Under the pieces are notes generated by a model. The model made no database searches and was not told the DNA's origin. It saw only the letters and a program-made list of their open reading frames with translations. A stretch of 25,064 nucleotides of DNA. Origin: a virus. Below are positions 1-7,502 of the stretch, one piece after another. The stretch lies in IMG/VR virus record IMGVR_UViG_3300042992_000831, positions 1 to 25,064 of that record. One strand, written 5' to 3'. Both the position numbers and the translations under genes were made by a program. Position 1 is the first letter of the stretch. Each line of letters opens with the position of its first letter.

Positions 1-174
1 CAAAGATATCAGGGTAAAGATGATTTAGGTGGTATTTCATTCCCTAAATCAAATATAAATTTTACAACAATTAAATTCGGGTTCATAAGAGATTTCAAAT
101 TCTTTAGTTTGAAGTTTGATACTGACCCACTAAGAGGTTATTCACAATTGGGTATTGGGTTGAATAATTTTTAA
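1..174 (+). CDS. C-terminal end of a probable beta-barrel protein (5' truncated by window)
   Basis: Frame 1 is open from the first base to a TAA at 172-174, giving the last 57 residues of a protein whose start lies outside the window. The residues alternate polar and aromatic/hydrophobic (FTTIKFGF, FKFFSLKFD, YSQLGIGLNNF) and the chain ends in Phe. This is the usual look of the last strands of an outer-membrane beta-barrel. The stop overlaps the next ATG by one base, so the two genes are probably co-transcribed. No family can be named from the fragment. It could also be a beta-rich virion protein. Confidence 0.6.
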   Translation, partial: QRYQGKDDLGGISFPKSNINFTTIKFGFIRDFKFFSLKFDTDPLRGYSQLGIGLNNF

Positions 175-1703
175 TGAAGAAATACATATTAGGGTTTATT
201 TTAGTAATGTTTTGCCAAATTGTAATGGGGCAAACATATACACAAACTTATAAGGACAAGTGTACTGGTGAAATTAAGGTTGCCACTACAACAATGGTAA
301 ACGGATTTGCAACTGTATCATTCTACAATCAGGTAAGAGTATTCTCACCAACCGAAGTAATGGCGGGTGCAGTTAATATTTGGATTACTGCAACTTACGC
401 AGCTTTCAACACAATGGCATGTCCTACGAATGTGGTAGTTCAACAAACGGTACAAAACACAGTATCACAGGCAGCAGCAGCGGCAGCAGCGGCAGCAGCA
501 CAAGCAGCAGCTGATGCGGCAGCAAAAGCAGCGGCAGATGCGGCAGCAAAAGCAGCGGCAGATGCGGCAGCAAAATCAGCAAGTTCATCGGCTAGTGCAT
601 CAGCATCTTCATCGGCATCAGCGGCAGCAAGTTCATCAGCAACTGCGGCAATTCCACCTCCACCAACGGCACCTCCACCAACGGCATCAGCCCCTCCACC
701 GGCTTCAAGTAGTAGTTCTACCCCACCACCGGCTTCCTCATCAGGAAGCAGTAGTTCTGGAGGTTCTGGAAGCAGTTCTGGTAGCGGTTCATCTTCATCT
801 ACGGAAACAAAGACTGAAACCAAAACGGAGACTAAAACTGAAACGAAATCTGAATCAAAATCGGAGAGTAAATCGGAAAGTAAGACTGAAGAAAAGAAAG
901 AAGAAACTAAATCGGAAAGCAAAGAAGAAAAGAAAGAAGAATCAAAGTCAGAGGAGAAAAAAGAGGAGAAGAAGGAAGAATCTAAAGAAGAAAAGAAAGA
1001 GGAGAAGAAGGAAGAAAAGAAAAAAGAGGAAAAAAAGAAAACAGTAGCAAATCCAATGATGATGGCATCTGATTTGGCTGGTACGGAAGATGTGGAAGGT
1101 AAGTATGCTGTAATGATGAGTGTGGGTGTATCTAAATCTTCATTGATGGGAGATAAATCATATTCAGCTACCGCACTTATATGGAGTACCCTAAATCAAT
1201 TTGCTTTAAGTGGTGGTATTACAAAGATGGATTTTGAGAACGGACAATTGAACGCAATACATTCATACGGAACTACATTTGCATATCTTAAAGGAACTAT
1301 AATGAATCTTAACGGATACACTTGGATTAAACCTCACCCTAAATACGGAACATTTGGATACAATGTGGGTATAATTACTTTAATGATGGAAAATGCAGTT
1401 AGTGGTGGATATGATGTATCGTTAAGTACATCAGCAGTTGGATTTTGGATGAAACCATATTCTTATAGTAGAAAGGTTACCCTAACTCCGCAAGTATTCG
1501 TAATGCAATCCCCATTAGCTTGGAATACTGTGACTGGGGGAAGTACTGTTAGTAGAACACCTGGCGCAATGGTAGGACTGGGATATGATTACAAATTAAG
1601 TAAAAGATTTGGATTTTCAACATCTTATAAAGCGGCAATGTCATTCGCACCTGAGTTTTCTTTATTGAATAACTTCCAAATTGGTTCAAAAATGATATTT
1701 TAG
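174..1703 (+). CDS. Secreted low-complexity protein with C-terminal barrel-like domain
   Basis: The 509-residue product has three parts. Residues 1-20 look like a signal peptide (basic MKK, a hydrophobic run, and VMG before QTYT). Residues about 95-289 are a chain of low-complexity blocks: poly-Ala, AAADAAAK octapeptides, Ser/Ala, Pro-rich PPPTA, Ser/Gly, TETK and SESK tetrapeptides, and finally Glu/Lys-rich sequence. Residues about 290-509 are Gly/aromatic-rich with alternating strands and end in KMIF, as in outer-membrane barrels or surface domains. The frame stays open across all the repeats, so selection appears to maintain it. It starts one base inside the previous stop codon. The role is unknown. 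An exported envelope protein made late in infection fits best, with the middle as a long spacer. A virion component is possible. Confidence 0.75.
   Translation: MKKYILGFILVMFCQIVMGQTYTQTYKDKCTGEIKVATTTMVNGFATVSFYNQVRVFSPTEVMAGAVNIWITATYAAFNTMACPTNVVVQQTVQNTVSQAAAAAAAAAAQAAADAAAKAAADAAAKAAADAAAKSASSSASASASSSASAAASSSATAAIPPPPTAPPPTASAPPPASSSSSTPPPASSSGSSSSGGSGSSSGSGSSSSTETKTETKTETKTETKSESKSESKSESKTEEKKEETKSESKEEKKEESKSEEKKEEKKEESKEEKKEEKKEEKKKEEKKKTVANPMMMASDLAGTEDVEGKYAVMMSVGVSKSSLMGDKSYSATALIWSTLNQFALSGGITKMDFENGQLNAIHSYGTTFAYLKGTIMNLNGYTWIKPHPKYGTFGYNVGIITLMMENAVSGGYDVSLSTSAVGFWMKPYSYSRKVTLTPQVFVMQSPLAWNTVTGGSTVSRTPGAMVGLGYDYKLSKRFGFSTSYKAAMSFAPEFSLLNNFQIGSKMIF
504..575 (+). repeat. Three tandem 24-bp units encoding AAADAAAK
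   Basis: Units lie at 504-527, 528-551 and 552-575. The last two are identical and the first differs by a few bases. Each unit encodes the octapeptide AAADAAAK in the 509-residue secreted protein. The unit length is a multiple of three, so copy-number changes would keep the frame. Confidence 0.9.
801..1040 (+). repeat. Charged low-complexity tract (TETK, SESK, EEKK blocks)
   Basis: Codons 210-289 of the secreted protein use almost only Thr, Ser, Glu and Lys. They run as short blocks of TETK, then SESK, then mixed EEKK/SKEEKK. The DNA is strongly purine-rich (GAA, AAA, AAG, GAG). The tract should form a highly charged helix or extended spacer between the Ser/Gly region and the C-terminal domain. 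Confidence 0.85.
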
Positions 1704-1713
1704 AATAAATCAA

Positions 1714-1721
1714 TATTTATA
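1714..1721 (+). promoter_or_regulatory. Putative phage late promoter, copy 1 (TATTTATA)
   Basis: TATTTATA followed by cACAT sits in the 37-base gap between two genes, with 19 bases between the motif and the ATG at 1741. The same motif occurs in five other gaps before a gene. No -33 TTG lies at the usual spacing. Confidence 0.6.
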
Positions 1722-1740
1722 CACATAAATCAAATATATT

Positions 1741-2388
1741 ATGAAAAATTTGTTGAACTTTAAGAATATAGCAATCGCAGTATTGATTATATTCGTTTTA
1801 TTGGAGTGGTTTAACCCAGGTGGAGTTATGCCAGGTAAGAAAGTATTCATAGCTGGTAAAGCATATGAAGTAATTAAGCACGAAATTGATACGGTTGATA
1901 TCGTTAAAACTAAAGTGGTAACTAAGAAAGGTGAAGATATCTACCATGAAACAATCGTAGAGAAAGAAGTAATCATTCCAGCGGTTATTGATACTATGGC
2001 TTTATTAAAAGACTATTACTCAAAAGTATTATACAAAGATACATTAGTTTTACCTGATTCATTAGGTATTGTTGCTTTAAATGATACTATCTCACAAAAC
2101 AAAATCTTAGGTAGAACTTTCAACGCAAGTGTTAAGCAAAGAACTATCAAAGAAACTACAATTGTAAAAGAATTACCTAAGACTAAATTATTTTATGGTT
2201 TAGAGGGTGGATTCAACAAAGCAGATTTTGTAAGTTCAGTAGGAGCTGGTGTTTTAATCAATACTAAGAAAGATAAGATATACCAATTGGGTTTAGGCGT
2301 TACTAATCAAACAACCGATGGTACAAATGGTGGATTTACTCCATACGTTAGAGGTGGTGTTTATTGGAAACTTAAATTAAAGAAATAA
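1741..2388 (+). CDS. Membrane-anchored envelope protein, function unknown
   Basis: This 215-residue protein has an N-terminal hydrophobic helix (residues about 9-24, IAIAVLIIFVLLEWF) with no clear cleavage site. The N-terminus is basic, so it is probably a signal anchor with the rest in the periplasm. Residues 45-145 are charged and Thr/Val/Lys-rich. Residues 150-215 carry Gly/aromatic beta strands (FYGLEGGFN, YVRGGVYWKLKLKK) like a barrel or OmpA-type fragment. It is the first gene after the copy 1 promoter and is followed one base later by the next gene. An inner-membrane anchor plus an outer-membrane-like tail would suit an envelope-bridging or lysis role, but I see no family signature for a spanin or holin. 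Confidence 0.7.
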   Translation: MKNLLNFKNIAIAVLIIFVLLEWFNPGGVMPGKKVFIAGKAYEVIKHEIDTVDIVKTKVVTKKGEDIYHETIVEKEVIIPAVIDTMALLKDYYSKVLYKDTLVLPDSLGIVALNDTISQNKILGRTFNASVKQRTIKETTIVKELPKTKLFYGLEGGFNKADFVSSVGAGVLINTKKDKIYQLGLGVTNQTTDGTNGGFTPYVRGGVYWKLKLKK

Positions 2389-2389
2389 G

Positions 2390-2704
2390 ATGATAAAATT
2401 AATGGGTATTGTAACTGGAAAACCTAAAGTAACTGAATCTTTAGATACTAAACAAATAGTAGCTAAGATAGCTAAACTAACTGATAGAAATGACCATACT
2501 GGTTCTGTATTAGAATTAGCAACATTTTTAAACGATACAAAGTCTGTTAAGTTATTACAGGCAATTCAAACAATACATACAATAGAAGGTTCAATGCCAA
2601 ATGAACTTATCAAATATAGAAGTAGTATCCTAAAAGATTTAGTTAGCAAAGTTAAATCAAAGTATGGTTCTGATGCAGCTAAAGAAGTAAATGGAGCATT
2701 TTAA
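2390..2704 (+). CDS. Small hypothetical protein (104 aa)
   Basis: I do not recognise this 104-residue, mostly helical, Lys-rich soluble protein. It has no signal peptide, membrane segment or cysteine. It begins MIKL and has a short disordered-looking stretch (GKPKVTESLD) before a helical body (KQIVAKIAKL to SKVKSKYGSDAAKEV). The ATG comes one base after the previous stop, so it belongs to the same operon. A minor virion or assembly protein is plausible from the neighbourhood, but that is only inference. Confidence 0.7.
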   Translation: MIKLMGIVTGKPKVTESLDTKQIVAKIAKLTDRNDHTGSVLELATFLNDTKSVKLLQAIQTIHTIEGSMPNELIKYRSSILKDLVSKVKSKYGSDAAKEVNGAF

Positions 2705-2715
2705 TAATAAATAAT

Positions 2716-2988
2716 ATGATAAAACTTACTCAATTAAACGAAGCATCGGAAATAAAATTCAAAGAATTAAAACCTATTCAACAAAAACAGGTTGTGGCAT
2801 TTCAAAAAGTAATTGGTGCAGACCATTCTCAAATTTTTGCTGGTATTCACGGAATGGTTGTAGATATTCCAGCAAGAGGCAATTTTGGAACTGGTTATCG
2901 TTTTGGAGCTGATACTCTTAAAAAATTATTAGCATTAAAAATTCGTTGGGTTGAAGCAGATGGTGATGTAATTTCAATAGGATTCTAA
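2716..2988 (+). CDS. Small hypothetical protein (90 aa)
   Basis: This 90-residue soluble protein is not recognised. It opens MIKLTQLNEA, similar in style to the gene before it. Next comes a Lys/Gln-rich helix (residues 14-32), a Gly-rich middle (IHGMVVDIPARGNFGTGYRFG, about 44-64), then a helix and a short C-terminal beta segment ending ISIGF. It lies 11 bases after the preceding gene and its stop abuts the next ATG, so translation of the three genes may be coupled. Confidence 0.7.
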   Translation: MIKLTQLNEASEIKFKELKPIQQKQVVAFQKVIGADHSQIFAGIHGMVVDIPARGNFGTGYRFGADTLKKLLALKIRWVEADGDVISIGF

Positions 2989-3804
2989 ATGAAACTTTCA
3001 GAGTGCATAATCGTATCTAAAGAAATTAAAGATAAGTTTATCCTAGCTAAAAATAGAGATAGGGCTTATAATCCTTCTTTAGAAATTGTACATACTATCA
3101 TTGATGGTGTGGAAGTTGCATATCTGCACGATTTAATAACTGATTGGAGTGAGGGTTTAAACGAAAATGGAATTGGTGTTGTAAACTCAGCACTATTAGT
3201 TGGACACGATGAAGCTGAAGCTAAGCTTGTAAAGAAAGCTGGTAAACCTGGACCTGATGGTGATAAGATGAGAAACATCATTAAGCAACCTACTTTAATT
3301 GATGCAGTACGAGCTGCACTATCATATAAGGGTAAGAGTGGATTGTCTTTGAAAGGTCATACATTTGTATCATCTACAAAACATATGGTTAGTATTGAAA
3401 CTACATCAAAGCATAAGCCTGATGTTAAACTTCAAAATTCTGAATCACCTGTTGTTCGTACAAATCACGGACACATGTTCACCGATGCTGGATATACAAA
3501 TGGTGAAAAATATCTAAGTTCAAAATTGAGAAAGATATCAGCTGAGAAATCAGTTGATAAGGTAGAAGATTGGAAAGCAATAGCACAAGCTATGAGAAAG
3601 GAATACTTTCCAAAGAAACCTCAATTGAATATGAAAAGAGATACGGAAGAAATGTCTACTTCTTCGCAAACGGTAATGAATCTGACAGACCGTATATTAC
3701 AAATAACTTACTTTAAAGGTAAGGTGGATGAATTCAAAGGTATTAATAGACAATTGCCTGAAGGATATCAACCAAAGATTACAATCGAAGTAATCCCAAT
3801 TTAA
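2989..3804 (+). CDS. Ntn-hydrolase-like amidase (choloylglycine hydrolase / C45 acyltransferase type)
   Basis: The 271-residue protein has the landmarks of cysteine Ntn-hydrolases that cleave linear amide bonds. These are a candidate nucleophile Cys6 (MKLSEC), the KNRD stretch at 21-24, the GLNENGIGVVNSAL block from residue 56, and RTNH at 157-160. In this superfamily the Cys must become N-terminal, so removal of MKLSE would be expected. It is therefore probably an amidase or acyltransferase. Known relatives act on bile salts, penicillins, carcinine or peptide-like amides, and the substrate here cannot be read from sequence. It closes the operon that starts with the membrane-anchored protein. 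Possible roles are cleavage of an envelope amide, modification of a signalling molecule, or processing of a virion protein. An inactive structural homologue cannot be excluded. Confidence 0.65.
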   Translation: MKLSECIIVSKEIKDKFILAKNRDRAYNPSLEIVHTIIDGVEVAYLHDLITDWSEGLNENGIGVVNSALLVGHDEAEAKLVKKAGKPGPDGDKMRNIIKQPTLIDAVRAALSYKGKSGLSLKGHTFVSSTKHMVSIETTSKHKPDVKLQNSESPVVRTNHGHMFTDAGYTNGEKYLSSKLRKISAEKSVDKVEDWKAIAQAMRKEYFPKKPQLNMKRDTEEMSTSSQTVMNLTDRILQITYFKGKVDEFKGINRQLPEGYQPKITIEVIPI

Positions 3805-3826
3805 TTTCAACATTTTAATAGAACCA

Positions 3827-3834
3827 TATTTATA
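3827..3834 (+). promoter_or_regulatory. Putative phage late promoter, copy 2 (TATTTATA)
   Basis: TATTTATA followed by TACAT lies in the 56-base gap after the amidase gene, 26 bases before the ATG at 3861. It matches the other five copies, including the downstream ACAT. Confidence 0.6.
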
Positions 3835-3860
3835 TACATACAAAATGTAAATATATTAAT

Positions 3861-4253
3861 ATGTCAACAGAATTCGAATTATTCAAAGGTAAATCATTAA
3901 GTGGTCTTTTTGAGGATATCTATAACAACCAAGTTTCTAAAAAAACAAAGATTAGTGCTCTAATAGAGGAACTAAAGAAAATGGTTAGACACGCAGGAGA
4001 CATGGGAACTTTGGGTCCTGTTATTGGTGGACTAATTGATAGTTCAGTTAGGAATGATGACCAATTAGTTAAATTAGCAACAATAGCAACTAAGATTATA
4101 GCGTCTGAAAAGAAAACCGAAGGACAGGAAGGATTCTTATCAGCATTTGAGAAAGAACAATTACTTAGAGATTTGGAAGATACTAAGCAGGAAGTTGAAA
4201 GAGTTGATGATTTGGAATTTGAGTTAGATGAATTAAAAAAGAAAATGAAATAA
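3861..4253 (+). CDS. Small coiled-coil protein of the tail-spike operon
   Basis: The 130-residue product is soluble. Residues 1-95 are helical and include FELFKGKSLSGLFEDIY near the start and a Gly-containing turn (GDMGTLGPVIGGLIDSS). Residues 98-130 form a strongly charged heptad-like segment rich in Glu, Asp, Leu and Lys, ending DELKKKMK, which is a likely coiled coil. It is the first gene after promoter copy 2 and is followed one base later by the spike gene. I cannot name its family. A virion or assembly factor linked to the central spike is the natural guess. Confidence 0.7.
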   Translation: MSTEFELFKGKSLSGLFEDIYNNQVSKKTKISALIEELKKMVRHAGDMGTLGPVIGGLIDSSVRNDDQLVKLATIATKIIASEKKTEGQEGFLSAFEKEQLLRDLEDTKQEVERVDDLEFELDELKKKMK

Positions 4254-4254
4254 T

Positions 4255-5484
4255 ATGGGATTTAACGATAGAATATTACATAGTAACGCATCTGCAAAAA
4301 CTAATATAAATCTAATACCCAAAAATACGGGTGTAGTATATGATATTTGTTTAGATGATTCACATGAAATAGCTAAGCAAACTAAAGGTGGTGGAGCATT
4401 TATAGGGTCTATTAGATTTAGAAACCCGAATAATTTATCAGCAGATTCATCTCAATTATCAATAGCGCACCCAGCTGATAAAAATTTTATAAACATTCCT
4501 CTAAAGAATGAAATAGTAAAAATACATGAAAGTGATACTGGGCAATACACTTATAGTAGAATTGGTAACGAAGCAAATCCATCAATATCTGCAAATTCAA
4601 ATTTAATAAAAAATAAATTTCCCGAAAAACCACAAGCACAAAATACAGCAAAAAATTATAAAAGCGTAGCTATTACGGGAATTCCAAAATCAAATAAAGG
4701 AGATTCTGATTTATATAGTGGATTTGGTAAATACTACAATCCTCAAGAAAAACTTCACAAATTAAAATTATATGAAGGTGATTCTTTAATACAATCTAGA
4801 TTTGGTCAATCAATAAGATTTTCTGGGTTTAATAATCCAAAAAATAGATTTGCACCAAATATAATAATTAGAAATGGTGAATCTGCTGATAATAGAAAAA
4901 AAGAAGAAAATTCAAATGTTGAAGAAGATATTAATAAAGATGGTTCAATAATAGCTTTAACATCTGGAGAATATCAATTAGGATTCATACCGGGAATAGT
5001 AGATGAAAAGGGTAAGGGTGATTTTCAAACCAAACCGGAATCATTTGAAGATTATCCAACAAAATTAATTGGTGACCAACTGCTTCTTAGCTCAGGTAGA
5101 ATAATACTTTCAGCAAAAAATGCAGAAATGTTATTTTATTCAAAAAAGAATTATGGATTTATATCAGATGGTTCAATGTCAATTGATAACAAAGGTGGTA
5201 TTGATATAAGTGTTGGTGATAATATTAATATTATAACAAATGATAGGGATATAAACTTTGTAACTGGAAATGGTACAATGTTTTTTGGCAGTGTGGATTT
5301 AGAAGCTATGGTTAAAGGTGAAACTTTAGTAGCTTTATTAGGTGAGTTGATTGACGCAATAGGGCAACAGCAATATTTAACACCAGCCGGTCCATCTGCA
5401 CCAGGCCCAATAAACGCACCTGATTTTGGTATGATTAAATCAAAATTGAATAGTATTTTAAGTCAACGAAATCAATTATCATAA
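4255..5484 (+). CDS. Baseplate central spike protein, gp5-like (OB fold plus beta-helix, no lysozyme)
   Basis: The 409-residue protein resembles the tail-spike part of T4 gp5. Residues about 30-105 look like the N-terminal OB-fold domain (GGAFIGSIRFRNP, then IPLKNEIVKIHESD and YTYSRIG). A middle segment (about 165-250) has FGQSIRFSG and a polar region ending GSIIALTSGEY. Residues about 280-345 are short repeated strands (SGRIILSAKNAEM, GGIDISVGDNINI, RDINFVTGNG) typical of the triple-stranded beta-helix of spikes. The end is a helix and a Pro/Ala-rich stretch. The lysozyme domain that sits between these parts in T4 gp5 is absent. The next gene carries an M23 peptidase that may replace it. The protein should form the trimeric needle under the tail tube. 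Confidence 0.75.
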   Translation: MGFNDRILHSNASAKTNINLIPKNTGVVYDICLDDSHEIAKQTKGGGAFIGSIRFRNPNNLSADSSQLSIAHPADKNFINIPLKNEIVKIHESDTGQYTYSRIGNEANPSISANSNLIKNKFPEKPQAQNTAKNYKSVAITGIPKSNKGDSDLYSGFGKYYNPQEKLHKLKLYEGDSLIQSRFGQSIRFSGFNNPKNRFAPNIIIRNGESADNRKKEENSNVEEDINKDGSIIALTSGEYQLGFIPGIVDEKGKGDFQTKPESFEDYPTKLIGDQLLLSSGRIILSAKNAEMLFYSKKNYGFISDGSMSIDNKGGIDISVGDNINIITNDRDINFVTGNGTMFFGSVDLEAMVKGETLVALLGELIDAIGQQQYLTPAGPSAPGPINAPDFGMIKSKLNSILSQRNQLS

Positions 5485-5485
5485 G

Positions 5486-6505
5486 ATGTCTTGGGTAACA
5501 TTTAAACAAAATATAATTAGATTAAGTGAAAATCCAAATGCAATTGGTGATATAGATTTGGTAGCTAAGACATATGCGCAAGAATATGATGCTTGTATAA
5601 AGAGGGGAACTGATACTATTAGTATGGCAAGTGTAAAGCAGGGTAATGTGGAAATGATGAAAACCTTATTTAAATTTGCATTACAACAAGGACAAGTATC
5701 ACCACTACCATATGATTTGGTTGGTGCTATGGGTAGTGGTGTGATTGCATATTGGAGCTCGGCAGTTTTAAATGAATTTCCAATACCAATAATACCAGCA
5801 CCTGGTACTGTTGGAAATATTGGAGTTTATTATAATATGGTAATTAGTCCCGGCATATGGAAGCCTGCATTTATAATCCCACCTACAACTACACCAAAAA
5901 CATTAGTTGATATTTTTGTATTTTGGGCACAACAACATTTAGCAACAGTAACTGGATTAATTATTACAAATTCATTATATCCTCCACTTTCCACACCTGC
6001 TCCTGGTGTAATAAATTGGACTGGATATAAAGTTCCCAATGTTACTGCTAGACTAGGTGCACCCACTTCAACTATGTTATTTGGTGGTGCAACCGTAGTC
6101 TATGATGGAAACACATTATCACACAAAGGTTTCCCAGGTTGGCATAGTGGCAATGCAGTTGATATTTTTACAAAGATTGGTACACCATGTTATACACCAA
6201 TTGGTGGCATAATAGAAGTAACATCAGATTATGGTCCTACTGTAATTGTTAAAGATGGTAAAAAATTATTCGGAGCGGGAATTGTAATACGAAGTGAAGA
6301 TGGTAGAAAAATTTATATGACACATTTAAAAAATATGCCAAAGAATATATTAACGGGTGGTGGTAAACCTATTTTAAAAGGAACATTTGTAGGCGAAGTA
6401 ATGGACTTTCCGGATAGTAGTGCTGACCATTTACATATAGGATTTATAGATGGTACTAGTTTTAAAGATTATATGTTATTGGATGGTAAAGGAACATTTT
6501 TGTAA
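5486..6505 (+). CDS. Tail-associated M23 (LytM-type) peptidoglycan endopeptidase
   Basis: The 339-residue protein has a C-terminal zinc metallopeptidase domain of the M23 family. The metal-binding H220xxxxxD226 (HSGNAVD) and catalytic H315-L-H317 (HLHIG) are both present, with the usual strands between them (GTPCYTPIGGIIEV, IYMTHL). Family members cut peptide crosslinks in peptidoglycan. Residues 1-200 form a separate helical, then Pro/Gly-rich, region (IPIIPAPGTVGN, NMVISPGIWKP) that probably attaches it to the tail. There is no signal peptide, as expected for an enzyme carried on the virion. It follows the spike gene by one base, so it is likely the wall-piercing activity of the baseplate hub rather than the lysis endolysin, though a dual role is possible. 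Confidence 0.85.
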   Translation: MSWVTFKQNIIRLSENPNAIGDIDLVAKTYAQEYDACIKRGTDTISMASVKQGNVEMMKTLFKFALQQGQVSPLPYDLVGAMGSGVIAYWSSAVLNEFPIPIIPAPGTVGNIGVYYNMVISPGIWKPAFIIPPTTTPKTLVDIFVFWAQQHLATVTGLIITNSLYPPLSTPAPGVINWTGYKVPNVTARLGAPTSTMLFGGATVVYDGNTLSHKGFPGWHSGNAVDIFTKIGTPCYTPIGGIIEVTSDYGPTVIVKDGKKLFGAGIVIRSEDGRKIYMTHLKNMPKNILTGGGKPILKGTFVGEVMDFPDSSADHLHIGFIDGTSFKDYMLLDGKGTFL

Positions 6506-6532
6506 TATAATCCCAAAAATACTTAATTCAAA

Positions 6533-6540
6533 TATTTATA
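6533..6540 (+). promoter_or_regulatory. Putative phage late promoter, copy 3 (TATTTATA)
   Basis: TATTTATA followed by aACAT lies in the 63-base gap before the baseplate operon, 28 bases upstream of the ATG at 6569. It is the only such motif before the next 11.5 kb of tightly packed genes, so it probably drives the whole set. Confidence 0.65.
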
Positions 6541-6568
6541 AACATAACAAAACAAAGAATAGAATATT

Positions 6569-7069
6569 ATGGACATGGATAAACTATTAGAAGCCATTCA
6601 AATTCTTGTTAAAGAGGAGCTCAAAGAGCAATTACCTGCTTTAATTAAGGAAGGTGTGAAGGCTGAAATGAAAAAAATGCTATCTGAAACAAAAGTAGCA
6701 CCAAAACCACAATCAAAGGGTATTTCAATGGCTAAGGCTATTTTGGAAGAAGAACCAATACAAGAATCAGTTCAAACCAAAACAGCACCAACAAAACAAT
6801 ACAGCAAAAACCCAATGATTAACCAAATACTAAATGAAACCAGAGGTGGAATACCACAAGGTGATGGTGGATTTAGAACAATGAATTTTGGACAAGGTGA
6901 TATGGGTTCAATTGTAGGTAAAACTGCAATAGCTGAAAAAATGGGATATGGTGAAATGACTAAAGGACCTTCTCCAACTGGATTGGGGGTAAATACTGGA
7001 GTAGCTGAAATTGATAAAGCATTGAATAGAGATTATTCTGAACTTGTAAAAAGATTTAAAAAGAAATAA
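6569..7069 (+). CDS. Hypothetical protein heading the baseplate operon
   Basis: This 166-residue protein is not recognised. Residues 1-40 are an acidic/basic amphipathic helix (MDMDKLLEAIQILVKEELKEQ), likely a coiled coil. Residues 45-115 are Lys/Pro/Gln-rich and probably disordered. A Gly-rich segment (RGGIPQGDGGFRTMNFGQGD) precedes a short C-terminal helix ending VKRFKKK. Its stop overlaps the gp25 start by one base. As the first gene of the baseplate operon it may be a minor baseplate or assembly protein. Confidence 0.7.
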   Translation: MDMDKLLEAIQILVKEELKEQLPALIKEGVKAEMKKMLSETKVAPKPQSKGISMAKAILEEEPIQESVQTKTAPTKQYSKNPMINQILNETRGGIPQGDGGFRTMNFGQGDMGSIVGKTAIAEKMGYGEMTKGPSPTGLGVNTGVAEIDKALNRDYSELVKRFKKK

Positions 7070-7497
7070 TGGCAATAGTATTAGGTAGTAAATTGGTAAA
7101 AGATACAGAAAAGTATAATGATTGGGCCATTGGTGTTGTATTGCCTATACAAATAGGTAATACTGGATTTAATCAATCATATACAACTGCTGTACAAACA
7201 AAATCAAATATAAAAAATTTATTACTTACTAAGAAATATGAAAGATTAATGCAACCAAATTTGGGAAGTGATTTGCAAAAAGTATTGTTTGAAATGAATG
7301 ATGACAGTTTAGAAGAAAAAATAGAAAATGCAATAAACAATTCAATGGAAACTTGGTTACCATTTGTAACTATCGAAGATATATCAGTAGAGCAAACAAA
7401 TGAATTGAAAGATGCTAATCAAGTAAATGTTTCTTTAAAATTTAGAATAGATAACAGTGTTAATTTGGAAACACTATCATTTAACGTTCAAGCATAA
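7069..7497 (+). CDS. 25: Baseplate wedge protein gp25 (GPW/gp25 family)
   Basis: At 142 residues the protein has the usual gp25 length. The conserved block LLLTKKYERLMQPNLGSDL (51-69) matches the family's core, where a helix and an Arg-containing motif precede the hydrophobic FGS-like turn. It is followed by LFEMNDDS and a C-terminal beta sheet (VTIEDISVEQ, VNVSLKFRID). In T4 gp25 sits at the junction of wedge, hub and sheath and helps nucleate sheath polymerisation. The next gene is gp6, the usual T4-like order. The start overlaps the previous stop by one base. Confidence 0.88.
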   Translation: MAIVLGSKLVKDTEKYNDWAIGVVLPIQIGNTGFNQSYTTAVQTKSNIKNLLLTKKYERLMQPNLGSDLQKVLFEMNDDSLEEKIENAINNSMETWLPFVTIEDISVEQTNELKDANQVNVSLKFRIDNSVNLETLSFNVQA

Positions 7498-7502
7498 CAA
7501 AC

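Noticed and set aside
504-575. Short direct repeats as a CRISPR array
   Set aside because: The 24-bp units abut with no spacers, are in frame and encode AAADAAAK.
440-922. Minus-strand open frame opposite the low-complexity region
   Set aside because: It is the mirror of Ala/Ser/Glu/Lys repeats and gives poly-Ala and Ser/Asp/Val runs only. The + strand gene with its signal peptide explains the region.
514-1047. Plus-strand frame of Gln/Arg/Lys repeats
   Set aside because: It is the shifted reading of the same repeats, with no domain-like sequence, and lies wholly inside the 509-residue gene.
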